Assembly (NCBI GenBank): GCA_037039925.1 | Contig: JAXRKP010000842.1 | Span: 86,001 to 150,000 of the forward strand | Length of the DNA: 64,000 nucleotides | Direction: 5' to 3' | Origin: Doris montereyensis | Taxonomy: Eukaryota > Mollusca > Gastropoda > Nudibranchia > Dorididae | Shown here: one piece after another, positions 21,195 through 32,269 of the stretch | Layout of the letters: every line of letters begins with the position of its first letter | Position numbering within the stretch: the stretch's first letter is position 1 | Position numbers and translations under genes: made by a program | The notes under the pieces: generated by a model | Told to the model about the DNA's origin: nothing | Databases searched by the model: none | What the model saw: only the letters and a program-made list of their open reading frames with translations

Positions 21195-21605
21195 CGTAGG
21201 TTGATAGAGATAAGTATAGCATGACGACAGTACACTACACGTAGGTTGATAGAGATAAGTATAGCATGACGACAGTACACTATATGTAGGTTGATAGAGA
21301 TAAGTATAGCATGACGACAGTACACTATATGTAGGTTGATAGAGATAAGTATAGCATGACGACAGTACACTATATATAGGTTGATAGAGATAAGTATAGC
21401 ATGACGACAGTACACTATATATAGGTTGATAGAGATAAGTATAGCATGACGACAGTACACTGCACGTAGGTTGATAGAGATAAGTATAGAATGACGACAG
21501 TACACTACACGTAGTTTGATAGAGATAAGTATAGCATGACGACAGTTCACTATATGTAGGTTGATAAAGATAAGTATAGCATGACGACAGTTCACTATAT
21601 GTAGG
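21195..21605. repeat. Minisatellite, 45-bp unit, 9 copies
   Basis: Unit GTAGGTTGATAGAGATAAGT followed by ATAGCATGACGACAGTACAC and TATAT. The minus-strand ORF of repeated VYCRHAILISINL is a by-product of the 45-bp period. Confidence 0.97.
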
Positions 21606-21689
21606 CAGACATTAAGAAAAAAAGGGAAAAAAAAAGCCATTAAAACTAAGCTAAAAATAAATCAACGCAAACGGTTTTTGGGCATGCGA

Positions 21690-22322
21690 CCAGAAGACAT
21701 GAAAAAGAGAATAGTGGCGTGTGGTTAGGACCAGAAGACATGAAAAGAGAATAGTGGCGTGTGGTTAGGACCAGAAGAAAAGAAAAGAGAATAGTGGCGT
21801 GTGGTTAGGACCAGAAGACATGAAAAGAGAATAGTGGCGTGTGGTTAGGACCAGAAGAAAAGAAAAGAGAATAGTGGCGTGTGTTTAGGACCAGAAGACA
21901 TGAAAAGAGAATATGGCGTGTGGTTAGGACCAGAAGAAAAGAAAAGAGAATAGTGGCGTGTGGTTAGGACCAGAAGACATGAAAAGAGAATAGTGGCGTG
22001 TGGTTAGGACCAGAAGAAAGGAAAAGAGAATAGTGGAGTGTGGTTAGGACCAGAAGACATGAAAAGAGAATAGTGGCGTGTGGTTAGACCAGAAGACATG
22101 AAAAGAGAATAGTGGCGTGTGGTTAGGACCAGAAGACATGAAAAGAGAATAGTGGCGCGTGGTTAGGACCAGAAGACATGAAAAGAGAATAGTGGCGTGT
22201 GGTTAGGACCAGAAGAAATGAAAAGAGAATAGTGGCGTGTGGTTAGGACCAGAAGAAAGGAAAAGAGAATAGTGGCGTGTGGTTAGGACCAGAAGAAAGG
22301 AAAAGAGAATAGTGGCGTGTGG
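21690..22322. repeat. Minisatellite, 40-bp unit, about 16 copies
   Basis: Unit GACCAGAAGACATGAAAAGA followed by GAATAGTGGCGTGTGGTTAG. Two variants (ACATGAAAAG and AAAAGAAAAG) alternate through the first half, giving an 80-bp higher-order period; the second half is more uniform. Confidence 0.97.
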
Positions 22323-22354
22323 TCAACAGGAGTGCACATATTCAATTCACATGG

Positions 22355-22470
22355 CAGACACTCGGGTTGGTTGAGGGCATTCGTTTGAGCCTCACATCAT
22401 TGTGACAGATACGTGGATAAGTGACAGCATGTTCTCCTGCACTCCAACTACAACTGGGTTAAAAAACACA
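22355..22470. repeat. Short dispersed repeat, copy 1 of 2
   Basis: ACTCGGGTTGGTTGAGGGC and GAGCCTCACATCATTGTGAC recur in variant form at 22970-23065 (CTCGGGTTGGTTGAGGGTC). The leading GGTTGGTTGAGG also occurs near 46635. Possibly a third tRNA-like SINE head. Confidence 0.45.
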
Positions 22471-22805
22471 ATTGATTTGATTTACCCATATTCAGTCATT
22501 CACAACTAAGATTAAGATGACCTCGGGGCTTTTGGTAGGGTTTTTAACTTTGCCCGGACAGCCCTGTAATCAGTCAAGGGATCTATGTTGTGCACAGTCT
22601 TGTGATCTACACACGGGACTTCCTTTTTACCATCCGTCTCCAATGGGACTAGGCGTAGATCCACCTACATGGACCAGGGAGTAGGTTCTTCTACTCGACA
22701 AAAAAAACCCCCTCGAGAAAGCTTTCTTTTCAATCTGCTAGGGCTTGAACCCACGGCCTTTTGGTTGAGAGGCCTACATCTTGCATTTGGACTACCGAGT
22801 CCCCT
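22471..22805 (-). mobile_element. tRNA-headed SINE, family 1
   Basis: Tail at TTTGATTTACCCATATTCAG. Body with TTTGCCCGGACAGCCCTGTA, GATCTACACACGGGACTTCC and GATCCACCTACATGGACC. The head ends in the complement of GGGGACTCGGTAGTCCAAAT at about 22785-22805. Confidence 0.85.
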
Positions 22806-23079
22806 ACATTCGAGGTTCGAGATACGCAAAATACAGGTTGATAGGGATGATAACCTAATATAGAATGACGATAGTGACTTGATAACTTATAATTATAAAC
22901 ATGGTTTGTGGTTTTTCGGCGGGCGAGTAGTATTACTATTATTCACCTATTATTATTATTCACCTGACTCTCGGGTTGGTTGAGGGTCAAGTTTTTGAGT
23001 TCAAAGTTTCGTGAGGTCCTTGTGACCTAGTGTAAGACACGTGGTACCACGTGTATCCCCAACCACTCTAGTAAAGTAA

Positions 23080-23440
23080 GCCATGTTCCTTCAAGACCCT
23101 TACGGCCTATAGAGCCGGAGCTTGTCCTGGTTTCTATAGCGTGAAGCGGAACAGATCCATGCACCCACAGGTAGAATGGGAGCTGATAAAGAAGAAAGAA
23201 AGAAAGAAAGAAGCGGAACAGGTGACAATAATCACCTCCTGGCCAGGACGCAAGTCTGACGCAGGTTTTTTACCACAAAGCTAGTGCTTGTACCCATTTT
23301 CATCTGGGTAGAGTGGGGAAAATGCGTGTTTCGTGTCTTTCCCAGGGAACACAACGTCGGACCTGGCTTAGCTAGAATTCGAACTCGGGACATCATGATC
23401 CCCAGTCCGGCAGCCTAACCGCTCGGCCACCGACGCCACT
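23080..23440 (-). mobile_element. SINE family 2, near full length, interrupted by a LINE tail
   Basis: The minus-strand tRNA-like head (complement of 23375-23440) has an A-box TGGCCGAGCGG and B-box-like GAGTTCGAATTC, like tRNA-Leu/Ser. The body runs to CCTTCAAGACCCTTACGGCC at 23090-23110. The element is split at 23154 by the 55-bp insertion listed next. Confidence 0.82.
23143..23221 (+). mobile_element. 55-bp LINE 3'-tail insertion with 12-bp target-site duplication
   Basis: GAAGCGGAACAG occurs at 23143-23154 and again at 23210-23221. The 55 bp between them is the extreme 3' end of the LINE seen at 24765-24812: both have GGTAG-ATGGGA-CTGATAAAG, then GAAA repeats. The uninterrupted SINE sequence in other copies has this 12-mer region once. 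This is a severely 5'-truncated target-primed insertion. Confidence 0.85.
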
Positions 23441-23484
23441 ACCCACCACCGCCAGTCTAACCGGGTAAAGATACATGTAATACC

Positions 23485-24245
23485 AATTTGATTTGATTTA
23501 CCTACATCCTTGAACTAAGACGTGTTTTCGGAAGTTTTAGTATGATTTTTAGTTTTGGCATGATCTTTAATTTTGGTATGATTTTTAGTTTTGGTAAGAT
23601 TGTTAGTTTTAGTATGATTTTTAGTCTTGGTATGATTTTCAGTTTTGGTATGATTTTTAGTCTTGGCATGATTTTTATTCTTGGTGTGATTTTTAGTCTT
23701 GGTGTGATTTTTAGTTTTGGTATGATTTTTAGTCTTGGTATGATTTTTAGTCTTGGTATGATTTTTAGTTTTGGTATGATTTTTAGTTTTGGTATGATTT
23801 TTAGTCTTGATATGATTTTTAGTGTTGGTGTGATTTTTAGTGTTGGTGTGATTTTTAGTTTTGGTGTGATTTTTAGTTTTGGTATGATTTTTAGTCTTGG
23901 TATTATTTTTAGTCTTGGTATGACTTTTAGTTTTGGTATGACTTTTAGTCTTGATATGCTTTTTAGTCTTGGTATGATTTTTAGTCTTGGTATGATTTTT
24001 AGTTTTGGCATGATTTTTAGTTTTGGTATGATTTTTAGTATTGGTATGATTTTTAGTCTTGGTAAGATTTTTAGTTTTGGTATGATTTTTAGTTTTGGTA
24101 TGATTTTTAGTCTTGGTATGATTTTTTAGTCTTGGTGTGATTTTTAGTTTTGGTATGATTTTTAGTCTTGGTATGATTTTTAGTCTTGGTATGATTTTTA
24201 GTCTTGGTATGATTTTTAGTTTTGATAGGATTTTTAGTTTTGGTA
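23485..24245 (-). repeat. 18-bp minisatellite grown out of a SINE family-1 copy
   Basis: It opens with a SINE family-1 tail (TTTGATTTACCTACATCC, then AACTAAG, GGAAGTTTTAGTATGATTTT). Instead of continuing into the SINE body, it repeats ATGATTTTTAGTCTTGGT or ATGATTTTTAGTTTTGGT about 39 times. The unit corresponds to the SINE phrase GGGGTTTTGGTAGGATTTTT. The array ends at about 24243 next to a LINE fragment. ORFs on both strands are artefacts of the 18-bp period. Confidence 0.85.
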
Positions 24246-24324
24246 GGAATCAGCCAGAGAATCCAAAAGGCAAGTGCAACTTCTAGGAAAGGCATTTGTA
24301 GGTAAGCAAAAATTATCAACAAAA

Positions 24325-24812
24325 ACCAAAATGGCAGTATACAATACAATTTATTGTCCTACTCTCCTCTCTGGCATGGCAGTGAAACCTTGACCTTAAA
24401 CAGTAGAGAATACAGTAGAGTACAGGCAGCTGAAATGAAATATCTAAGAAGAGTGGTAGGGAAAACTAAAAGAGATAAAATCAGAAACACAACAATAAGA
24501 GATCAAACCAAAGCAGATGGCATAAAAACTAAGATAGAAATAAATCATTTGAGATGGTTTGGGCATGTAAACAGAATGAAAGACAATAGAATATCTAAAT
24601 CAGTATACAGTGCTAAAGCCTAAGGTAAAAGACCTAAAGGCATACCTCGGAGAAAGTGGGAAGAATATATAAAAGGGGCACTGAAGAATAAAAATAATAA
24701 TTTTTGAAGCAAACAAAAAATGCCACGACAAGGCATCCTGGAGAAAGATCATCTCGGACATCTGAACCCATACACCGAAAGGTAGCATGGGAACTGATAA
24801 AGAAAGAAAGAA
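24325..24812 (+). pseudogene. LINE ORF2 C-terminus with 3' end and (GAAA)n tail
   Basis: The frame at 24354-24623 gives SETLTLNSREYSRVQAAEMK, YLRRVVGKTKRD and HLRWFGHVNRMKD, the conserved post-RT region of the LINE lineage also seen at 19515-19960. A premature TAA at 24621 interrupts the C-terminal tail, which continues as KRPKG...RRKW-like codons. The 3' UTR is short and ends at GAACTGATAAAGAAAGAAAG (24793-24812). It begins abruptly at about 24325, so it is 5' truncated. Confidence 0.8.
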
Positions 24813-25881
24813 AGACTAATCTTCCAAAGTTTACAATTGAATTTTGATGAAATTTGGCATAAACATGTCAAGGCAGCATATTAAGCCAGAACCCTGATTT
24901 ATTTTCGGGTTTTTGTGTGACCATATTGTTTTTCTTTAAAAAAGGCATATTTTTATTATCTCAATAGTATTTTTACCGCCATAGGTCACCTAAATGTCAG
25001 TAAATTGCAAAAGCAACATACATTTTGTATTTATCTTGTCAAGACGTTTAATTTGATACTAAACACAGCAATATTTGAGCTATTTTAAAGATTACCTTGA
25101 CAATGACCTTGACCTTTAGAAATTTTAAAACGTTAATAAAATGATAACTATTCGGTCAATTTTTAAAATAAAAGCATTTTGTGTTTCATTTGACTATCTC
25201 TTTGATTCTGTACAAACACAAATAATTTTTTTACGAATATGAAAAATATATATTTTTTTACCTTTATTTCCTTTAAATTACATATTCCCCATGGTGGATT
25301 TTGGTTGAATTGTTTTTGATATACTAAATACCCCAAAGAACAAGTTAACACAAAAATTTGGTTGTTATCTCTCATGTCCGGGTTCACGACATTTTCATGT
25401 CGATTTTTACTGGCCTATAAATCTAGATCTAGACTCTACTAGACTAAGATTGTGATAGAGTGACGCAGGGTGAATTTTAACAACACGCTGACACATACAC
25501 CCATAATTCCTCTTAAAAATAACACATAGCCACGTTTAATTACATGTAACGTGTAGTAAAAAACAAAAACAAATTGTGGGTACCCAATATTGAATACACA
25601 TTGAATCTCTAGACTTTTGGAAATGTATCTTTTGCAAATAAATCATGGAATTTGAAGACACCAAGGTCATCAATATTTGAGTCTTTTATACATGGTTCAT
25701 TTTGCGCTTGAAATGTTTTCTCATGTCCTTTAAAATGGGTAAATAAGAGGGAAAATATGAGGCGTGCAGCTTCTTTTGCAAATAAATGAGTATAATAATA
25801 ATAATATATCTGTGAGTGAGATGTTAACAGTGACACAAAACGTGTCCCATCTCATCAACTGACCACCACCTGGCATGCACA
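24813..25881. other. AT-rich spacer, no gene seen
   Basis: Several overlapping short ORFs without motifs. A minus-strand frame at 25609-25836 repeats LFAKE/DLFAKD but is not recognised. Confidence 0.4.
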
Positions 25882-26266
25882 CAGTGGCGTAGCTAAGTGT
25901 AGGCTATAAAGGCTCAAGCCAACCTTTTAAATGATTACAAGCCATATAAAACAGTTATTTTTTTCAAATCATTATTATGATTTTCATCATCGTTTATCCG
26001 AAAACATTGCACTAAGCGTTGGTCTAGCTCTGCACTTGTATGCTAAATAGCCAATCAGTAGAGACCACTCTAAGCACCACCAAACTATTAGCCAATCAAA
26101 TTAAAGGAGGGCTATGCCTATAATGCGCAACGTCTTTCCCCCACAGATCTTCCCATAATGAAATCCTTGTGGCATCGTTCTACATTGTATAACAGTGGAG
26201 AGAAGGTCATCATCGATACTATCGCTAAAAGTGCTGGTATTGTATTGAGGCTGAAGCGCCTCCAGC

Positions 26267-26306
26267 CAAGGCCGTCTATATATAGACGTCTGTATAGACG
26301 GCCTTG
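26267..26306. other. Perfect hairpin, 14-bp arms, 12-bp loop
   Basis: Arms CAAGGCCGTCTATA (26267-26280) and TATAGACGGCCTTG (26293-26306); the loop TATAGACGTCTG contains a further GACGTC palindrome. It lies inside the hAT element. Confidence 0.9.
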
Positions 26307-27090
26307 CTCCAGCCCAAAATGCTTTTCAAATGGGTGATGGCAGTGATGGCCATGATAGGTACCCTTGTGTAATCAACGCTTTTCATCGTGGTATCGTGCT
26401 TGCCGGATTTAGACCGATACGCACATGAAATGAGCGAGAGGTTTCCAAGGCTGGCTCAGTGGCCTAGATCTAGATCTAGTAACGCCTGGCCTCGACTTAA
26501 CGAAGGCAACAATAGAACATAACAAGTTGGGCCAACTCTTCGCAAGCGAGACAGTAGAAAAGAAAATCTTATTACCAAACAGAAGAATAACAAAGATGTT
26601 TCGGCCTTTCTCTCACGATACATTATGATGTAGTCTATAAATCTGTATTATCGTTGTTGTGTCGCGTGTAGATCTATGCATGTGTGCTAATTTCACGTAT
26701 CCTTCCCTTTCTCTCATTAGACTTTATTTGAGTTTTAAGAATAGGCCGAGCTACATTTTGTTGTGATTTCTTTCTGTACATCAAGGGCGGCTAACGGGAA
26801 CGTGTTTTTGCTTTTGTTTTAGATCTTCATTGTAGACCTACATCTAGATTTGTTCTGTCTTTATTATTGGAGTTGTCACTTATTGTCATATTTCGCCTAG
26901 ATTTGAAGTGAATTTAGTGACTACAATGTTACACATAATACTTCTAATTCTACACCCATTACGTGTAGTTCAATAAATAAAATAATTTGCCAATACTATA
27001 ATGTTTATGTAGATCTAGACCTAGTTTTGCTTACTTGTGGCATGACTATGCACTACGTTGACGACCTCTAAAATATAAAATTTGAAAATG

Positions 27091-27285
27091 CTTGAGATTA
27101 TGAGACTTGGTCCCCACCAACCAAGGAATTTTTCTCTATGTATTACGGACGGTAATCAAAGCCGACTGTTCAAATGTGAGTGGGATGGTCGATTTACATG
27201 GTTCACTGTTAATGTAGAAAGAAAATGTTTAGTCTACTTTAATTATATTTTATTCGGAGATGGGGGAAGTGCAGAGTTGTCCTGA
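27091..27285 (+). pseudogene. hAT transposase N-terminal fragment (TTF/ZMYM1-like)
   Basis: The frame contains RLGPHQPRNFSL, GNQSRLFKCEWDGRFTWFTV and YFNYILFGD. In ZMYM1-like hAT proteins the order is LGP.QP..F, then R.F...W..RF.WLEYS, then FC..C.LF. The zinc-binding Cys residues of the TTF motif are largely replaced here (KCLVYFNYILF), and the frame ends in TGA at 27283-27285, so only a relic remains. Confidence 0.65.
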
Positions 27286-27549
27286 ACGAGAAGTGGATTT
27301 ACCAATTTAAAGAAGTTTACTGAGCGAGCAAACAAACATAAACATTTCAAAATAATCTAGGTGCCATTTAAACAGTAGGACACCGTTGATCACTTTAGAA
27401 CAGCGATCATATCAACAAAAAATTCTGGCCATCGCCTACCTATAGATAAACATAATGGGCTATATAGATTATATAACAATTATTTGCATATATTCTACAT
27501 CTCATTAAAAGTCAGCCCCACGTCTTTGACAAACCTAGCGTCGCCACTG

Positions 27550-28479
27550 CACACACACACACACACCATACACACAGACCCGCCACACACACACACACAC
27601 GTTGGGCGACAGAATCGATCAAAAAATCTCTCTGGCTGGACCGAAACTGCAGTGCTGTCACTGTCAGCGAAGCATCACCTCAGCAGACTCATGACTCTCA
27701 AACAACATCAACAAATAAAATTAAAAGGTAAATCAAGAAATCGAAGACAGCAGACACAGCCTGGCCCTGGCACCGAGGACAGTCAGTCAGGCGACAGGGA
27801 AGAGATAGGATGAGGGACTTGCCGGCAGGCAGCGGGTGCCTTTGCGCTCAGGCTTGGTTTGAGTTTGAGCAGTGAATTCCTTGCTACTTTGGGTAAGGAC
27901 AGTGTATGATTATTTCTCATTTATGCCCTTAAGTTTACCAGTAAACAGTACGTTTGATTAATTGTAAGTAATCATTGCAATAATTAACTATACCCCAACA
28001 TACTGTCGCCTGATAATGAAAATAAACATAAGGATGGCATTCCACGATGATTTCTCATATTCTGTCTCTTATTATACCCTTGGGAGGGCTCCGAGGTCAC
28101 GAAATAGTCTCATGTAGGTCAACATGTTGTGTATTATTACACCCCTTGTCACCATGTAATGAAAACAAAAACACAAACAAGTGAAACTCCTTAATTTAGA
28201 TCTAGAATCTAGATCTAGTTTCTTGGTGTCAAAAATTTAGATCAAGATTGTATAATATATATATCTAGATCTAGTCTAGCCTCCACTAACGGATTTTACT
28301 ACTATTAATGGCGTGTAATAAAATGTCGATCTATCAAGTGCGAGTGTTATTTTACGATAGTGCTAGCCACGATAGGCAGTTCCATTTAATCTAATAGTTG
28401 TTTTTTTTAATTAGGTGCAAAGAAATAGATTTACTCGAGTAAAAATGAAAACATCCGTCATCCTACATGTATCAAACGT
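27550..28479. other. Spacer with (CA)n
   Basis: (CA)n tracts at 27548-27600. A plus-strand ORF through them (27484-27813) has a polar C-terminal part (GTEDSQSGDREEIG) without a family I recognise. The remainder is AT-rich with several AGATCTAGAT motifs (28198-28275). Confidence 0.4.
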
Positions 28480-29735
28480 GAGTGTTATTGTACGATAGTG
28501 TTAGCCACAATAGGCATCCCCATTTAACCTGATGTGATAGTGTTAGCCACAATAGGCAGCCCCATTTAACCTGATGTGATAGTGTTAGCCACAATAGACA
28601 ACCCCTTTTAACCTGATGTGATAGTGTTAGCCAAAATAGGCAGCCTCATTTAACCTGATGTGATAGTGTTAGCCACAATGGGCATCTTCATTTAACCTGA
28701 TGTGATAGTTGTGAGCCACAATAGGCATCTGCATTTAACCTGATGTGATAGTGTTAGCCACAATAGGCAGCCCCATTTAACCTGATGTGATAGTGTTAGC
28801 CCCAATAGGCAGCTCCATTTAACCTGATGTGATAGTGTTAGTCACAATAGGCAGCCCCATTTAACCTGATGTGATAGTGTTAGCCACAATAGGCATCTAC
28901 ATTTAACCTGATGTGATAGTGTTAGCCACAATAGGCAGCCCCATTTAACCTGATGTGATAGTGTTAGCCCCAATAGGCAGCCCCATTTAACCTGATGTGA
29001 TAGTGTTAGCCACAACAGGCAGCCCCATTTAACCTGATGTGATAGTGTTAGCCACAATAGGCATCTACATTTAACCTGATGTGATAGTGTTAGCCACAAT
29101 AGGCAGCCTCATTTAACCTGATGTGATAGTGTTAGCCAGCCACAATAGGCAGCTCCATTTAACCTGATGTGATAGTGTTAGCCACAATAAGCTCCATTTA
29201 ACCTTATGTGATAGTGTTAGCCAGCCACAATAGGCAGCCCCATTTAACCTGATGTGATAGTGTTAGCCAGCCACAATAGGCAGCTCCATTTAACCTGATG
29301 TGATAGTGTTAGCCAGCCACAATAGGCAGCTCCATTTAACCTGATGTGATAGTGTTAGCCACAATAGGCATCTACATTTAACCTGATGTGATAGTGTTAG
29401 CCACAATAGGCAGCTCCATTTAACCTGATGTGATAGTGTTAGCCACAATAGGCAGCTCCATTTAACCTGATGTGATAGTGTTAGCCAGCCACAATAGGCA
29501 GCTCCATTTAACCTGATGTGATAGTGTTAGCCACAATAGGCAGCTCCATTTAACCTGATGTTATAGTGTTAGCCACAATAAGCAGCTCCATTTAACCTGA
29601 TGTGATAGTGCTAGCCACAATAGGCAGCTCCCATTTAACCTGATGTGATAGTGTTAGCCACAATAGGCAGCTCCATTTAACCTGATGTGATAGTGCTAGC
29701 CACAATAGGCAGCTCCATTTAACCTGATGTGATAG
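28480..29735. repeat. Minisatellite, 42-bp unit, about 29 copies
   Basis: Unit GTGATAGTGTTAGCCACAAT followed by AGGCAGCTCCATTTAACCTG and AT. Variants: GCCCC or ATCTAC replace GCTCC, and a 4-bp AGCC insertion marks several units in 29130-29500. The 42-bp period keeps a minus-strand frame (WLTLSHQVKWGCLL) open over some blocks. Confidence 0.97.
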
Positions 29736-29796
29736 TTGTGAGCGACGGGCGAGGATGAGTAGCCTCGGAGGATCGCAGTACAAACTATCATGTGTA

Positions 29797-29990
29797 GTAG
29801 ATGTAGTAGATGTAGTAGATGTAGTACTAGTACTAGTAGAAAATGGCACACTACACTCAGGACAAATTTGAATATATCAAAGTCCAAGACAAATCGTTGG
29901 TGGTTGGTGACAATAATAATTCATTCATTCATCAAAAGTATTCCCTCAAACGGAGATACATCTAGTGGACGTAGGCAGGACTAGGCCTAC

Positions 29991-30045
<55 letters not shown>

Positions 30046-30046
30046 A
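29797..30046. repeat. Short arrays: (GTAGTAGAT)n and (AAT)n
   Basis: A 9-bp unit at 29795-29825 and (AAT)n at 30000-30045. Confidence 0.9.
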
Positions 30047-30624
30047 AATACAACGATCTTTCACTTCATCTCTGGCCCATGCCGCCTCAGGGGTTCCCGC
30101 GAATTCTTGGTGGGCGTCTCTCTCAAGTCTCTTTCTATTCTTTTTTCTTCTCCTCTCTCTCCTGACTAATCCCTCAGATCGCCCTGGCGACCTCTTATAC
30201 AGCATTGAGCGTCTCAGGAAAGCTTCTACGTCACGCGCCGGCCAACACTATCCATATTCCAACAAAAGAGAGACCAGCCGTGACATAATGATATTAATAC
30301 AATAAATACAGCATGGTCCAACATTATGAAATGTACACCAGTGCATGGGGACAACATGGGCTATATTCTGACCAATTATCAATATCTAACTTACATTAAT
30401 TTCTACACAAAATACATTTAAGGATGAATTAAGGGGTGTTATGACCAAAAACACGTTGGTAAAATAGTTAAAATAAAAGGCTACAAAAGAAAGATCGTTA
30501 TGAAAATAATGTTAATAATGAGGTCTTTATCTCCCCAATCTATGAATATGAATCGTTCAACCATCAATCTACTAATTAAGCCAAAATAAACCAAAACCAT
30601 CAACGCACTAGCACACTTTTCGTC
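30047..30624. other. Spacer; small basic minus-strand ORF next to (AAT)n
   Basis: The minus-strand frame at 30050-30205 reads MLYKRSPGRSEGLVRRER, then RKKNRKRLERDAHQEFAG, then runs into the (AAT)n. It is GC-richer than its surroundings and could be the end of a dispersed element with an (ATT)n tail; no family recognised. Confidence 0.35.
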
Positions 30625-30629
30625 GGTGC

Positions 30630-30945
30630 TTACTGTCGGTGACTACAGAAGCGTACGTAGTGGTAAACATAGACCGTGCGCAAGTTGTGCCACTGTCGGT
30701 GACTACAGGAAGCGTACGTAGTGGTAAACATAGACCGTGCGCAAGTTGTGCCACTGTCGGTGACTACAGAAGCGTGCGTAGTGGTAAACATAGACCGTGT
30801 GCAAGTTGTGCCACTGTCGGTGACTACAGAAGCGTGCGTAGTGGTAAACATAGAACTGTCGGTGACATAGACCGTGCGTAGTGGCGCAAGTTGTGCCACT
30901 GTCGGTGACTACAGAAGCGTGCGTAGTGGTAACATAGATAGTTGT
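30630..30945. repeat. Minisatellite, 60-bp unit, about 5 copies
   Basis: Unit GTGGTAAACATAGACCGTGC, GCAAGTTGTGCCACTGTCGG, TGACTACAGAAGCGTGCGTA. The fifth unit is scrambled by an internal deletion/duplication at 30850-30895. Confidence 0.95.
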
Positions 30946-31139
30946 GACCATGCCTAAGTCCCGCGCATGTGCAATACGGTCTAAAAAGTCGGTGCAACTT
31001 GCGCCCGTGAAAAGCTGCACTAACAGTACTAATACTACTAACACCAGTTACGCACGGATTTTGTCAATGGGGAAACAATAGAAAACAAGAAAATTTGAGT
31101 TCTAAATCGAAATGCTGCCAAGGGGTGCCTGGGAACTCG

Positions 31140-32075
31140 CAGCTTTCACACGCTTTCGATGATGTGAAAGAATTGAAGAAAGACGGAGAAGACAAAAAAA
31201 AATGGGAAGAAATACGAAGAAGACAAACAAATGGAAGATAAACGGCAAAGACGGAGAAGATGAATAAATTTAACAAAGACGGAGAAGACAAGACGGAAAA
31301 GACCAAAAACTTGAAGACAGACGGCAAAGACGGAGAAGATGAAAAACTTGAAGACAGACGGCAAAGACGGAGAGGATAAAAAACTTGAAGACAGACGGCA
31401 AAGACGGAGAAGACGAAAAAATTGAAGAAAGACAGAAGTACAGAGACAGAAAAATTGGTGAAAGACAGCGAACATGAAGTACAAAATGTTGAAGAAAAAC
31501 GACAGAGACGCAGAAGACGAAAAAATTGAAGAAAGACGGTAAAGCCGATGAAGATGAAAAAATTGAAAGAGATGAAGAAGACGAAAAAATTGAAGAAAAT
31601 CGACAGCGACAGAGAAGACGAAAAATTGACGAGAGACGGTAAAGAAGGAGAAGACAAAAAAATTGAAGACGCAACAGAGAAGACGACAAGATTGGAGAAA
31701 GAAGGAAAAGACGAAATAATTTAAGACCGCAAACACAAAAAATAATTGTAGAAAGACGGAGAGACAAAAACATTGACGAGGGACGGTAAAGAAGGAGAAG
31801 ACGAAAAAAAAATTGAAGAAGCAACAGAGATGGAGACAAAATTGAAAAAGACGGCAAAGAAGGAGAAGATGAAAAACTTGAAAATGACGGACCAGACAAA
31901 AGAATTGTAGAAAGACGGAGAAGTTGGAGACGAAGAAAATTTAGAAAGACAGAAGACGAAAAAATTGAAGACAGACTGAGAATCTTGTCTTGTTTTGAAA
32001 AAAGTCACAGGGACAGAGAAGACTAAAAAAAAAAAAAGAAACGTGGGAGAAAACGAAAAAGACGGAGAAATGTGA
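31140..32075. repeat. Degenerate purine-rich tandem array
   Basis: Imperfect 24-40 bp repeats around GACGGAGAAGACGAAAAAAT followed by TGAAGAAAGACGG. The plus strand is almost entirely purine. The plus-strand frames would encode K/D/E-rich repeats but contain stops; long minus-strand Phe/Ser/Leu ORFs are composition artefacts. Confidence 0.85.
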
Positions 32076-32269
32076 CATGGCGTGTCCAGTTTGCTCGAGA
32101 CTGAGATTGAAAGGAAACACACAATCACGCACCTCATGTGCTGTGAATTCACCGCCTACTTGTGGTCCGTGATCTATCTTTGGTTATAACTTATAGGGCA
32201 GAAGCAAAATATCACACACAAAAATCACCCCCTCCCTAAAATAACAACAAAACAACCCCAACAGCAACA

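Larger units (their letters stand above)
25882..27549 (+). mobile_element. hAT-type transposon with ZMYM-like transposase remains
   Basis: The left end CAGTGGCGTAGCTAAG (25882) and the right end, whose complement reads CAGTGGCGACGCTAGG (27534-27549), form a 16-bp terminal inverted repeat with three mismatches. CAGTGGCGTAGC ends are typical of a common invertebrate hAT group. Flanking octamers CATGCACA and CACACACA agree at 6 of 8 positions; the right one lies in a CA repeat. Inside, on the plus strand at 27090-27285, is the start of a TTF/ZMYM1-type transposase. The rest is non-coding. Confidence 0.7.

Noticed and set aside
23502..24129. 169-195 aa ORFs with LKIIPR or GMIFSF repeats
   Set aside because: By-product of the 18-bp array in a SINE.
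28842..29849. WLTLSHQVKWGCLL repeat protein
   Set aside because: 42-bp minisatellite; frames break at the 4-bp AGCC insertions, so there is no sign of selection for coding.
31064..32152. Long Phe/Ser/Leu-rich membrane-like ORFs on the minus strand
   Set aside because: Complement of a purine-rich degenerate array; overlapping ORFs in all three frames show it is composition.
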